42,471 bases of DNA from NCBI GenBank assembly GCA_903850505.1, contig CAINLT010000428.1:1-42471 (forward strand). The letters are read 5' to 3'. This document shows, piece after piece, positions 27,685 to 35,377 of the stretch. The first letter of the stretch is position 1. Each line of letters opens with the position of its first letter. The notes under the pieces are model-generated. The model ran no database searches. It saw only the letters and a program-made list of their open reading frames with translations, and was not told the DNA's origin. This DNA is from an uncultured Myxococcales bacterium. Its GTDB lineage: Bacteria; Myxococcota_A; UBA9042. The translations under genes were made by a program, and so were the position numbers.

Positions 27685-27717
27685 GTGTCACCGCCAAAAC
27701 CCCGCGAGAAGTCGCGC

Positions 27718-28965
27718 ATGACGGAGATGGCGATCGTCGATGTGACCGCGCTGGGCGGGCTGGGCGACGGCATCGCCCGCCTGGAAGACGGCCGCGTCGT
27801 GCTGGTTCCGGACGCCGTGCCGGGCGATCGCCTGCTGATCGAGCAGTTGCCGCAGAAGAGCGGCATGATGCGCGGCAAGATCGCCGAGATTCTGACGCCG
27901 TCGCCGCATCGACAGGTGCCGCCGTGTCCGGTGTTTGAGAAGTGTGGCGGCTGCACGTGGCAGCACATCGACCTGACGACGCAGCAGACCGAAAAAGCCA
28001 GCTTCCTGCGCCATGCCCTGGGGCGGACGGCGGAGGTTGCGATCGCGGCGCAGCCTATCGAGCCGTGGCGGCATCGGCGGCGCGTGCGCCTGCATTTGCG
28101 CCATGAGAAGGGCAAGCTCGTCGCGGGCATGATGGCGCGCGCGTCGCATGACATCGCGGAAGTGGACGATTGCCTCGTGCTGACCGAAGCGCTCAGCCGG
28201 CTCCTCCAGAAGCTGCCGGACGTCGCGCGGCCGTGGCTGAAGACGGGCGAGGCGTATGCGGTCGAGGGCGTCGAGGGCGTCCTGCTGTCGCTGCATGGTC
28301 TGCCGAACGATTTCCGCCTCATGCCGCAAGCGGCCACCTTGCTCAGCGAGTTGGGCGTCGCGGGCATCAAGCTGTCCCTCGGGCGCTTCACGGAAGAGGC
28401 GGGGCTGGCGGAAGTGACGTTGCCGGAGACGGTCGGCCAGTGGCCGGTGCACGTCGATGCGGCGGGCTTCTGCCAAGCGACGGAGGCGGGCAACCGCGCG
28501 ATTCGTCAGGCAGTGGCTGAGGCGTTCGACGCGGTGGGTCCGGTGCCGCGCATCCAGGAATTCTTCGCCGGTTCAGGCAACTTGAGCGCGCTGTGCGTCG
28601 GCCGCGCGCCGGTGATCCGCACGATCGAGCGCGATCCGGATGCCGTCACCCGCGCCCGTGCGACGCTCGCGTCCGCGCCTGAGGTGCAGTTGTTCTGCGG
28701 CGACGTCGATGAGCTCGTCGATGCCGCCGTGCCGGGCGAGCTCTGGCTGCTGGATCCCGGCCGTGCCGGTGCGCGAGGCGTCTGCCAGCAGGCGGCCATT
28801 GAAGGACCGGAGCACATCGTCTACGTTTCTTGTGCCATGGACACGCTGCGGCGCGACGTGCAACTGCTGCAAGGCGCGGGCTACGCGGTCCAATCCGCGG
28901 TCGTGATCGACGCGTTTCCGCACACGCCGCACGTGGAAGCCGTCGTGCGTCTGCGCAAGTCCTGA
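27718..28965 (+). CDS. 23S rRNA (uracil-5-)-methyltransferase, RlmD/TrmA family
   Basis: This 415-aa enzyme methylates C5 of a uridine in rRNA (or tRNA) using AdoMet. An N-terminal TRAM domain (residues 4-60, AIVDVTALGGLGDGIARLE) is followed by iron-sulfur cysteines C70, C76, C79 and C152. The C-terminal Rossmann domain has FFAGSGNLS for AdoMet, DPGRAGA for the DPPR motif, and catalytic C372 in YVSCAMDTLRRD. The Fe-S cluster plus TRAM domain point to RlmD-like rRNA modification rather than TrmA. The ATG at 27718 is chosen from the TRAM boundary; its ribosome site is weak and ATG 27727 is possible. It is divergent from the OB-fold lipoprotein. Confidence 0.9.
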   Translation: MTEMAIVDVTALGGLGDGIARLEDGRVVLVPDAVPGDRLLIEQLPQKSGMMRGKIAEILTPSPHRQVPPCPVFEKCGGCTWQHIDLTTQQTEKASFLRHALGRTAEVAIAAQPIEPWRHRRRVRLHLRHEKGKLVAGMMARASHDIAEVDDCLVLTEALSRLLQKLPDVARPWLKTGEAYAVEGVEGVLLSLHGLPNDFRLMPQAATLLSELGVAGIKLSLGRFTEEAGLAEVTLPETVGQWPVHVDAAGFCQATEAGNRAIRQAVAEAFDAVGPVPRIQEFFAGSGNLSALCVGRAPVIRTIERDPDAVTRARATLASAPEVQLFCGDVDELVDAAVPGELWLLDPGRAGARGVCQQAAIEGPEHIVYVSCAMDTLRRDVQLLQGAGYAVQSAVVIDAFPHTPHVEAVVRLRKS

Positions 28966-28968
28966 TGC

Positions 28969-28997
28969 TTGGCGCAAGACGCCGATCTTGCTACTGT
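28969..28997 (+). promoter_or_regulatory. Possible promoter for the ECF sigma operon
   Basis: TTGGCG (28969-28974), 17 bases and TACTGT (28992-28997), with a start near 29004. A GGCG/CGCC hairpin overlaps it (28971-28983) and could instead serve the end of the methyltransferase transcript. Confidence 0.38.
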
Positions 28998-29044
28998 TCG
29001 GCGCGGATAGATCGAACGGGCGCCTCGCGCGTCTGAGGTGATGG

Positions 29045-29650
29045 GTGCTGAGTTGGCTCCTGATGGTCCTCGGCGATGAGCCGATCAGCGATGAAACGCT
29101 GTTCTCGCGTTACCAGAACGGTGACGCGCGGGCCATGACGACTTTGTACGACCGCCACGCGCGGCCGCTGCGGGCCTTTGCCCAACAGCGCGGCGCGGCG
29201 CGGCCGGATGACATCGTGCAGGATGCGTTCCTGCGGGTGGTGCGCAATGGCGCGAGTTTCCAGGGCCAAGCCAAGTTTCGCACCTGGCTGTACACGATCG
29301 CCCGCAATCTGTGCGTGGATGCCTCGCGGCGCGATCGGTTTCGCTCCGGGCCGTCACTCGATGCGCCGACGGGAAGCGAGGACAACCGCACGTTGGGCGA
29401 TCGCATCGCCAACGACAGCATTGGCACGGACGCGAGCCGCAACCTGGCGGATCGCCAATTCCAGAGCGCGTTTGACGCGGCGATGGCGCAGTTGCCCGAC
29501 GAGCAGCGGGAAGTGTTCGCCCTGCGCGAACTGTCCGGGCTGAGCTTCGCCGAAATCGCGGAGGCGACGGCGTGCAACGAGAACACGGTGAAGAGCCGAA
29601 TGCGCTATGCGCTCAAACAGTTGCGGGAGGCGCTGAGCGACTTCCTGTAA
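29045..29650 (+). CDS. ECF-type RNA polymerase sigma factor
   Basis: This is a 201-aa group 4 sigma factor. Region 2 runs from about 20 to 95 with DDIVQDAFLRVVRN and AKFRTWLYTIARNLCVDASRR. A variable linker follows, and then region 4 with LPDEQREVFALRELSGLSFAEIAEATACNENTVKSRMRYALKQL, split here by the usual helix-turn-helix. Such factors redirect RNA polymerase in response to envelope or stress signals and are held by a membrane anti-sigma factor. The GTG at 29045 is chosen because GAGG lies six bases upstream; ATG 29063 has no ribosome site. The next gene, 78 bp downstream, encodes a one-helix membrane protein that fits the anti-sigma role. Confidence 0.92.
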   Translation: MLSWLLMVLGDEPISDETLFSRYQNGDARAMTTLYDRHARPLRAFAQQRGAARPDDIVQDAFLRVVRNGASFQGQAKFRTWLYTIARNLCVDASRRDRFRSGPSLDAPTGSEDNRTLGDRIANDSIGTDASRNLADRQFQSAFDAAMAQLPDEQREVFALRELSGLSFAEIAEATACNENTVKSRMRYALKQLREALSDFL

Positions 29651-29728
29651 GCGGGGACGCGAAATGCGCTACACTTTGGACATGGACTGGATCGGGTCGA
29701 TCCGGGCCAAGCAGGCGGAGAGGGGACG

Positions 29729-31039
29729 ATGACACGGCGGCAAGCCACAGAAAACGCAGCGCAAGAGCGTGTGGATGCGGCTGTTGTGGATGCCTACGAG
29801 CGTCGCGTTGCCGGTCAGGCTGCGACGGCGGAGGATGACGCGCTGGAGGCGGAGATCGCCGCGGCGGAGTTGAGCGCCTACGTGTCGCTGCACCAGCGCG
29901 TGGCCGACTTGCCGCAGGGCGATGTGGCGCTGGGCGTGCGTTCCGTGGTGCTGACCGCGGCGGCGCTGGGCGCGCAGGAGCACGCGGCGCGGCTTCACGC
30001 GCAATCGCCGCTGGTGCGCGCGTTGAGCTGGATCATGCGACCGGGGCCGCTGCTGGCGGCCGTGACGGCGTCGGCGGTGCTTGTCGCAGTGTCCGTGCGG
30101 CATGAAGACGCCCCGATTGCTGGTGCCCACGAGGATAGCGCCGTCGCGATGGCCGAGCCGCCGACCGTGCAAGCCGCTCCAGAAGCCGCCAAGCCCGCCG
30201 CGCAGGCGGTTGCGGTGGAAGTCCCAGCACCCGCCGCCGCTGCGCCTGCTGTTGGTGCTGCGCCCGCGCCAGAACCGCCCGCCGCTGTGGCTGCCCCGGA
30301 CCTCCCGGTTGCCGCGGCTCCGCCCTCCGCGCCGATGGCACGGCCGATGCGGACAATTGAAGCGCAGGCTGCGTCGCTGGGGCCGTCACCGGCCGATGCA
30401 CCGACCGGACACGCGGCGCAACGCGAAGAGCTGGCCAAGCGCGAAGTGGCGGCGGACGCCGAACAAAAAACCAGCGCTGCGAAGGCCAAAGCGGAAGTTG
30501 CTGCGGCGGACGAGAGCCTGCAGGCTGCGACGGCATCCAACAACCGCGACAATGCGATGAAGAAGGCCAACGTCGCAAACCTGGATCAGGCCAAGCTGGA
30601 TGTCGCCAACGAACGCGCGGGCTATCGGGCGACGGCGGGCGGAGCGCAAGCGGCCCCGGAGAACGCTCCCGCGGCGCCGCAAGTGGCCGCCGAGCCGCAG
30701 CAGCCGAAGGACAACGCGGAGACGCGCAACGCCGGGACGCGCAATCAGGTTGCGGGAAAAGCCGCCGCGGACGCGGTGGAGCGCTGGCGGCAGTCGGTGG
30801 AAGACGCGCAGACGCCGGAAGAGCGGGTCGTGGCGCTGAAGCAGTTGGTCGTGGCGGCGCAGAATGCCGGCGATGACAAGATCGCCAAGGCCGCGCAGCA
30901 GGCGCTGAAAGCCGCGCAGGCACAGGTGGTGGCGCGCAAGCGGGCGCAGAGCCTGCAGGAGACGCCGCCGTCCCAGCGGGCCAAGTCGGCGCCGTCGCAG
31001 GGATCGGGCGAGCTGAAGGCGCAGAAGGCCAAAGAGTAG
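29729..31039 (+). CDS. Putative membrane anti-sigma factor, Ala/Pro-rich
   Basis: At 436 aa, a cytoplasmic helical region of about 100 residues precedes a single membrane segment (about 106-123). A very Ala/Pro-rich stretch and a charged, helical extracytoplasmic region (AKREVAADAEQKTSAAKAKAE and similar) follow. The whole protein has no cysteine, so it is not a zinc-binding (ZAS) anti-sigma factor. The anti-sigma role is inferred from position directly after the ECF sigma gene and from topology. The ATG at 29729 follows a strong GGAGAGGGG ribosome site. The C-terminus (residues ~335-400) contains a predicted helical hairpin that could be a protein-binding sensor. Confidence 0.6.
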   Translation: MTRRQATENAAQERVDAAVVDAYERRVAGQAATAEDDALEAEIAAAELSAYVSLHQRVADLPQGDVALGVRSVVLTAAALGAQEHAARLHAQSPLVRALSWIMRPGPLLAAVTASAVLVAVSVRHEDAPIAGAHEDSAVAMAEPPTVQAAPEAAKPAAQAVAVEVPAPAAAAPAVGAAPAPEPPAAVAAPDLPVAAAPPSAPMARPMRTIEAQAASLGPSPADAPTGHAAQREELAKREVAADAEQKTSAAKAKAEVAAADESLQAATASNNRDNAMKKANVANLDQAKLDVANERAGYRATAGGAQAAPENAPAAPQVAAEPQQPKDNAETRNAGTRNQVAGKAAADAVERWRQSVEDAQTPEERVVALKQLVVAAQNAGDDKIAKAAQQALKAAQAQVVARKRAQSLQETPPSQRAKSAPSQGSGELKAQKAKE

Positions 31040-31045
31040 GCGCGA

Positions 31046-32380
31046 CTAGCGGTTGAGCAGCTTGCGCAGACGGCGCACCAGCGGCTGCGCCTTCGCCAGC
31101 AATCGCATGGCCGTGGGCGCGTGCAGCAGACGCGGAATGAACGGCCCCGTCGCCGCCAGCAGCGGCACATCGCCCGGTTGTGGTTTACCCGTCCACGTCG
31201 TCAGGTCGATCGCCGACCCAAAACCGTCGCGCTGCCAAGCCTTGCGGTCGATCGCCAGCACGCCGGGACGATCCGACGGCGCGGCGGACACCGAACGTCC
31301 CGCGCGCACATCCGCCAGCACGCGCAGCGAGCGCCAGTCCGGCAGCGCGTCCGCATCCGCGAGGATCACCGTGTCGGCATCGACCCGCCGCAGCAGCGCC
31401 GCGAGCGTCGTCATGGGAGCGACGGTGCCGCCCGGGATTGCCACGACCTGCGCGTGCAGCGCCTCCGCGTGGGCGACGCTGTCATCGACCGATCCCAGAT
31501 CCAGCAGCCACCAGCGCACGTCCGGCGCCTCAATCAGCGCGCGCCAAGCGGTCAGCCGATCGACAATCCGCCCGCCGTCGTTGCGGCTGATCAGCACGAA
31601 CGCAGTCGTCGCCAAATGCACCGGCGGCGCCGCCATTTCCTCCGCGGTCTCCGCGGGCAGCGGTCCGCCCAGGGCTTGCCGCCGCCGCTTCGTCGCATCC
31701 GCGGCGCGACCGACCATCGACTGCGCGTCGGGTTCCTGTTTCTGCCGCTGCGGCACGGGCGCCTTGGTCTCCACCGGCTTTTGCGCCAGCGCTTGGCTGC
31801 GTTCCTCTTCGTCGCGCAGCAGCGTGTTGTGACGGGCGGCGCGCGCCAACATCGAGTCGTCACGCGGCCTCGTCGGCTCTGGCGTTGGCGTCGCGATCTC
31901 CGGCCGCTCGTGGCGCTGCCGCGCCGAGGGAATCGGCACCGGATGGGCCATCGGCCTCTCGTCGCGCGCTACGTCCCGGGCTTGCCGGTTGCGCAGCGCG
32001 ATCGCCGCCATGTCGAGCGCCTTGGGCTTGGACTCGTCCACGTGTACCGGCTCGGGCGCGCGCGGGTGCAGATACGGGCGCGCCGGCGCCAGCTGCCGTG
32101 GTTCCGGTTGCGTCTGCGGCACCTGCTGCGCCAACGGCCGATCGTCCAGCGGTGACCGGTGGCGATTGTAGCGGGCCGCGCGGTCAGCCAGCGCAGTCGG
32201 CGCCATCTGCGTCATGACAGCCGTCATGTGCGTCACGACGGGCGGCAGTGGCGGCGCGGGGGCCGGCGGTGCCTCGATCGACGGCGTCTCCAGCAGTGGC
32301 AAATCCGTCTGAAGATGCGCGGACTTCCGTGGCCTGGCCTTGGATCGCGCGGGCTGTTTCGGTGGCGGTGTGTCAGTCAC
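31046..32380 (-). CDS. Short GT2-like domain with long disordered N-terminus
   Basis: At 444 aa, the first ~255 residues are disordered, rich in P/R/Q/A, and contain four copies of a short basic motif (see findings). The C-terminal ~185 residues resemble a compact GT-A glycosyltransferase: TAFVLISRNDGGRI start, DVRWWLLDLGSVDDSV, and a DAD motif at 342-344 in ILADADALPDWRSL. The start is uncertain: GTG at 32380 is chosen because it opens a typical MTDTPPP N-terminus. A TTG at 32443 would overlap the upstream gene by 20 bases. Neither has a good ribosome site. Substrate and location are unknown; the basic N-terminus suggests protein or RNA contacts. Confidence 0.6.
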   Translation of the reverse strand: MTDTPPPKQPARSKARPRKSAHLQTDLPLLETPSIEAPPAPAPPLPPVVTHMTAVMTQMAPTALADRAARYNRHRSPLDDRPLAQQVPQTQPEPRQLAPARPYLHPRAPEPVHVDESKPKALDMAAIALRNRQARDVARDERPMAHPVPIPSARQRHERPEIATPTPEPTRPRDDSMLARAARHNTLLRDEEERSQALAQKPVETKAPVPQRQKQEPDAQSMVGRAADATKRRRQALGGPLPAETAEEMAAPPVHLATTAFVLISRNDGGRIVDRLTAWRALIEAPDVRWWLLDLGSVDDSVAHAEALHAQVVAIPGGTVAPMTTLAALLRRVDADTVILADADALPDWRSLRVLADVRAGRSVSAAPSDRPGVLAIDRKAWQRDGFGSAIDLTTWTGKPQPGDVPLLAATGPFIPRLLHAPTAMRLLAKAQPLVRRLRKLLNR

Positions 32381-32423
32381 GGTAGTTTGTCGCAGTTGTT
32401 CGTCGGAGGTCCTCGCCAGAAAT

Positions 32424-33266
32424 CTAGCGCGGAATGTCGACAAAGACGTAGCGGCCCAAGTGCGCGGACAGGTAGCTGCGCTTGTCCTTGAGCGAAATCA
32501 CGATGCGGGTGCCGCGACCGACGACGTCTTCGGCGCGGATGAAGTCGATCTGGGTCGGAAAGGCGCCCGTCAGGATCTCCCGCCGCAAGTTGGGATTGGC
32601 GATCGCGACCTGCGGCAGGTCGATCACGATGTGCGAGTCGTCGGGTCGGTAGACGTAGCCGCAGGCCTCGTGTTCCAACTGGACGTAGACGCGCGACGCG
32701 TCGGCGGTGTTCTGAAAGCCGACCCAAGTCAGCATCTGCGGCTCAACCTTGCAGCGACCGGTGGTGTTGGACGGGACTTCGCTATTCCAATCTGGCACTT
32801 GGCCGCTGTACGGGCGGTCCTTATAGAGCTTGCCCTCGCGGTCAACGAACACTTCTTTCTGGCGATCGTCACCGAGCAGCGGAAACGGAAACGGCTTGGG
32901 CGGCGCGACAAACGGCCCAAGGCGCAGCGCGTCCTCGCCCACCGGCGTACCGCTTTCAACCGGCTCATACGCCGGACCGTCCTGCGCTTCCACCGACGGG
33001 CCGTACTCGGCATCGGCGTCAACTGGACCCTTGGTCTCGGGCTTCGCTTCCGGTTTCCCGTCCGCCTTGGCGTCCGGTTTTGCGTCCATCGCAGGCGCCT
33101 TCTGCGCCGTCGGCTTGGCTTTGGTCTTGTGGCGCGCGGCCATGGCCGTCGTTGGCAGCGCCAGCAACACCACAATCAGCAGCAAGTTGTGCCAAAAATT
33201 CCGACGCACCCAAACCTCGGACCGCGCGCGCGACCGTCCCCGCATGCTAGCGCGGTTATCGGCCAT
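32424..33266 (-). CDS. Exported AMIN-like domain protein
   Basis: At 280 aa, a basic N-terminus and signal-like hydrophobic segment (about 22-38, ending AMAA) precede a K/P/A-rich linker, then a beta-rich C-terminal domain of about 110 residues. This domain (VYVQLEHEACGYVYRPDDSHIVIDLP, then RIVISLKDK and YVFVDIPR; listed in pieces) matches the AMIN fold that targets amidases and secretins to peptidoglycan or the envelope. No enzyme domain is attached. The ATG at 33266 is chosen over ATG 33245; upstream open frame lacks similarity. It lies 47 bp after the lipoprotein stop and may be co-transcribed with the paralogue pair. Confidence 0.7.
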   Translation of the reverse strand: MADNRASMRGRSRARSEVWVRRNFWHNLLLIVVLLALPTTAMAARHKTKAKPTAQKAPAMDAKPDAKADGKPEAKPETKGPVDADAEYGPSVEAQDGPAYEPVESGTPVGEDALRLGPFVAPPKPFPFPLLGDDRQKEVFVDREGKLYKDRPYSGQVPDWNSEVPSNTTGRCKVEPQMLTWVGFQNTADASRVYVQLEHEACGYVYRPDDSHIVIDLPQVAIANPNLRREILTGAFPTQIDFIRAEDVVGRGTRIVISLKDKRSYLSAHLGRYVFVDIPR

Positions 33267-33313
33267 GTCCAGCCACTGGCGATATTGCCCGGCAAAAACC
33301 ATCCGGGGCCGAA

Positions 33314-34078
33314 TCATGGAATCGCGACGGTCGCGGTGCCGGCGTACCAACGCCCGCCTGTCCCGTTGCCGCCGCAGCCTCGGGGCAGGGTGACCAGTGC
33401 GCCGCCAATGCTGGGCGTGAGATCGACCTCGTATTCGTCGGCGTAGCACGTACAACCGCTCCACGCGTTGCCGTCGGCGGCGGTACTGCTGCCAAGGAGG
33501 TAGCCGGAATCGACTTCCCATACGTCGATCTCGTCGCCGGGGAGGATGGTGACGAGGCCGCCTTCGCCGTAGCAGTTGGTGATGTTGCTGGCGCCGGAGC
33601 ACGCGCCGAATTGGAGCGTCAGCGCGCCGCCATTCAGGCTGATGTAGCCCGTGTCGAGCAGCGGATCGCTGTAGACGTGGCCATCGAGCGCGCCTTCAGC
33701 GGTCGCCGCGGTGACGTCGTGTGGATTGGCGCAGGTTGCCCCGGGTGCGGCCGCAAAGCTCGCCGTGCCAGGCTTGCCAACCGCGATCAGCTTGCCATCC
33801 CGGTAGAGCCCCACGCAGTCGATGTCCGCGCCGGGGCTGCTGCCGCACTTGCCGTTGATGAATGCGGGGTCGGCTGATTTGTCGCGGATCGTGATCGCGG
33901 TGTAGCCCGCCGTTGTTGCGGACGCGTCATCGGCGTCTGCGACGGCGTCTGACACGGGAATCGCGATCGTGCAGCCGTCCGGAGCGGAAACGTCCAAATC
34001 CGACGCGCTTTGACTGGTGCCGCACCCGAGGCAGGCCGCGCAGACAAGGCCAAGAGCAACGTGGGCGCGGATGAACAT
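33314..34078 (-). CDS. Lipoprotein paralogue A, unknown conserved domain
   Basis: This 254-aa lipoprotein has a lipobox-like CLGC (Cys19), a short acidic linker, and then a ~195-residue domain shared with the gene immediately upstream (34190-34957). Conserved blocks include DKSADP-x-FINGKCGSS, VGLYR-x-GKLIAVGKPG, DTGYISLNGG, GDEIDVWEVD and CYADEYEVD. Five cysteine positions are shared, with extra cysteines here (ADIDC, PRGC). The domain looks beta-rich, but I recognise no family. The ATG at 34078 has GAGGT upstream. A terminator lies between the two paralogues and no promoter is evident for this copy, so expression may depend on read-through. Confidence 0.82.
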   Translation of the reverse strand: MFIRAHVALGLVCAACLGCGTSQSASDLDVSAPDGCTIAIPVSDAVADADDASATTAGYTAITIRDKSADPAFINGKCGSSPGADIDCVGLYRDGKLIAVGKPGTASFAAAPGATCANPHDVTAATAEGALDGHVYSDPLLDTGYISLNGGALTLQFGACSGASNITNCYGEGGLVTILPGDEIDVWEVDSGYLLGSSTAADGNAWSGCTCYADEYEVDLTPSIGGALVTLPRGCGGNGTGGRWYAGTATVAIP

Positions 34079-34125
34079 GGATGACCTCCAGACCGCGCAA
34101 CAGTAGCACGTCCGGCGGTCAAGCC

Positions 34126-34162
34126 AAAAACACGAAGGGCACCGTTGTTGCCAACGATGCCC
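34126..34162 (-). terminator. Intrinsic terminator between the lipoprotein paralogues
   Basis: On the minus strand an 11-bp stem GGGCATCGTTG with CAACGGTGCCC (one G-U pair), loop GCAA, is followed by TTCGTGTTTTT. It lies 28 bases after the stop of the 34190 gene and is the most convincing rho-independent terminator in the window. Confidence 0.82.
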
Positions 34163-34189
34163 TCCGCTGCGTCAAACGCTCAGGTCGAA

Positions 34190-34957
34190 CTACGGGATCT
34201 TGACCGTGGTCGAACCGGCGTACCACTTCTTGTCAGCCGAGTTGCCGTCGCCAGCCTTGGGCAGCGCGACCGAACCGGTGTCCACGCCCACGGCCGGGCG
34301 GGCATCGACTTCGTATTCGTCGGCGTAGCAGACGCAGCCGTCGTACGCGTTGCCGTCAGCCGCCGTGCCGCTGCCAGCCTTGTAGGACGTGTCCACTTCC
34401 CACACGTCGATCTCGTCGCCCGACATCACTTCCGTCAGGGCGCCAGCGCCGTCGCAGTCGGTGATCTTGGTGCCGGTCGCGCACGCGCCGAACTGAATCT
34501 CGAGCGAGCCGCCGTTCAGGCTGATGTAGCCGGTGTCGGGGTTGGACGCGTACACGTGGCCGTTCAGCGGGCCTTCCGCGGTCGACGGGATGTTCTTGGT
34601 GTCGGCGCAGGTCGACGCAGCCGAGGTCACGTAGCTGGCGGTGCCGGGCTTGCCGACCGCGATCAGCTTGCCAGCGCGGTACAGACCGACGGCGTCGATG
34701 TCCGCGCCCGGGCTCGAGCCGCACTTGCCGTTGATGAAGGACGGGTCAGCCGACTTGTCCCAAATCACGATCGACTTGTAGGTGGTGCCCATGGACATGT
34801 CGCCCATCGCGGTGTCAGCGGCCGTGTCGCCGGTGGTGGCGTCCGAGCCGGTGCCGTCAGTGGCGTCGCCGTCAGCGGCAGTCGTCGCGCCGCAAGCGGC
34901 CAGGACCATGGACGACGTCGCGCAGACGGTCATCAAGATACGATTGAAATTCAGCAT
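34190..34957 (-). CDS. Lipoprotein paralogue B, unknown conserved domain
   Basis: This 255-aa lipoprotein has a signal ending in LAAC (lipobox-like), then a G/D/T-rich linker and a ~195-residue domain shared with paralogue A. Shared blocks: KSADPSFINGKCGSSPGADI, GLYRAGKLIAVGKPGTASY, TAEGPLNGHVY and GDEIDVWEVDTSYKAGS. The ATG at 34957 has GGAGG nine bases upstream. It has the strongest promoter of the region (35037-35064) and its own terminator, so it is probably abundantly made. The C-terminus ends in a beta-strand without an anchor motif. Function is unknown. The domain's acidic, aromatic surface could suit ligand or calcium binding, which is inference only. Confidence 0.85.
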   Translation of the reverse strand: MLNFNRILMTVCATSSMVLAACGATTAADGDATDGTGSDATTGDTAADTAMGDMSMGTTYKSIVIWDKSADPSFINGKCGSSPGADIDAVGLYRAGKLIAVGKPGTASYVTSAASTCADTKNIPSTAEGPLNGHVYASNPDTGYISLNGGSLEIQFGACATGTKITDCDGAGALTEVMSGDEIDVWEVDTSYKAGSGTAADGNAYDGCVCYADEYEVDARPAVGVDTGSVALPKAGDGNSADKKWYAGSTTVKIP

Positions 34958-35036
34958 GTTGAGAATCCTCCAAGTCATTTCGTTGGTGGCCTGTCGCACA
35001 CGAAGCTAAATCGCATCGACAGCCGGTTCGCGCAAA

Positions 35037-35064
35037 AGGATAAAGGTCCCCGCGGGGTTGTCAA
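35037..35064 (-). promoter_or_regulatory. Strong sigma-70 promoter with palindromic spacer
   Basis: On the minus strand a perfect TTGACA (35064-35059), 16-base spacer and TATCCT (35042-35037) drive paralogue B. The spacer holds the perfect palindrome CCCCGCGGGG (35048-35057), a likely operator. The predicted start is near 35030, giving a leader of about 73 bases. Confidence 0.7.
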
Positions 35065-35142
35065 CAGCGTGTGAGGATTCTGTGGCCTGATCCAAAAGTC
35101 ACACCGCGCGCAGATGGCCAACAGATGGAAGTTACATCGGAA

Positions 35143-35193
35143 ATGTCATTTTGGCAGACGGCCCGGCGTTTCCGCCGTCCCCGACCATGACAT
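35143..35193. promoter_or_regulatory. 51-bp nested palindrome, candidate enhancer site
   Basis: ATGTCAT, 7 bases, GACGGC, 11 bases, GCCGTC, 7 bases, ATGACAT: two inverted repeats sharing one centre at 35168. It lies about 120-150 bp upstream of the sigma-54 promoter's predicted start, the usual distance for an NtrC-type activator site. Confidence 0.42.
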
Positions 35194-35288
35194 CGCTGTC
35201 GCTTTTCTTGCGGCGAGTCGCGACTCGGTCCGCGGTCGGAATCATCCAACAATTTGCATTTACACGTGAAGTGCGATTTTTCAGACTC

Positions 35289-35306
35289 TTGGCAAGCCAC
35301 TTGCAA
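35289..35306 (+). promoter_or_regulatory. Sigma-54 (RpoN) type promoter for the sigma factor gene
   Basis: TTGGCAAGCCACTTGCAA contains TGGCA, a G two bases later, and TTGCA with exactly ten bases between the -24 GG (35291-35292) and -12 GC (35303-35304). One base differs from TGGCACG-N4-TTGCA. The predicted start is near 35315, leaving about 63 bases to the ATG at 35378. Confidence 0.68.
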
Positions 35307-35377
35307 TGCTCTCCTCATGTGCCGTGCAGACGGCCAATCACTGCGGCGACCAAGGTCGTCGCGCTCAGGAGTCGCCC

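Larger units (their letters stand above)
34958..35377. other. 420-bp divergent regulatory region
   Basis: This gene-free stretch separates lipoprotein paralogue B from the sigma factor gene. Its A+T content is locally higher than the surrounding genes. It holds the sigma-70 promoter with palindromic spacer (35037-35064, minus), a nested symmetric palindrome (35143-35193), and a sigma-54 type promoter (35289-35306, plus). An open frame at 35061-35318 on the minus strand has no ribosome site or protein-like composition and is not counted as a gene. Confidence 0.75.

Noticed and set aside
35061..35318. An 85-codon minus-strand open frame inside the divergent regulatory region
   Set aside because: Arg/Cys-rich composition, no ribosome site, and it covers promoter elements for both neighbours.
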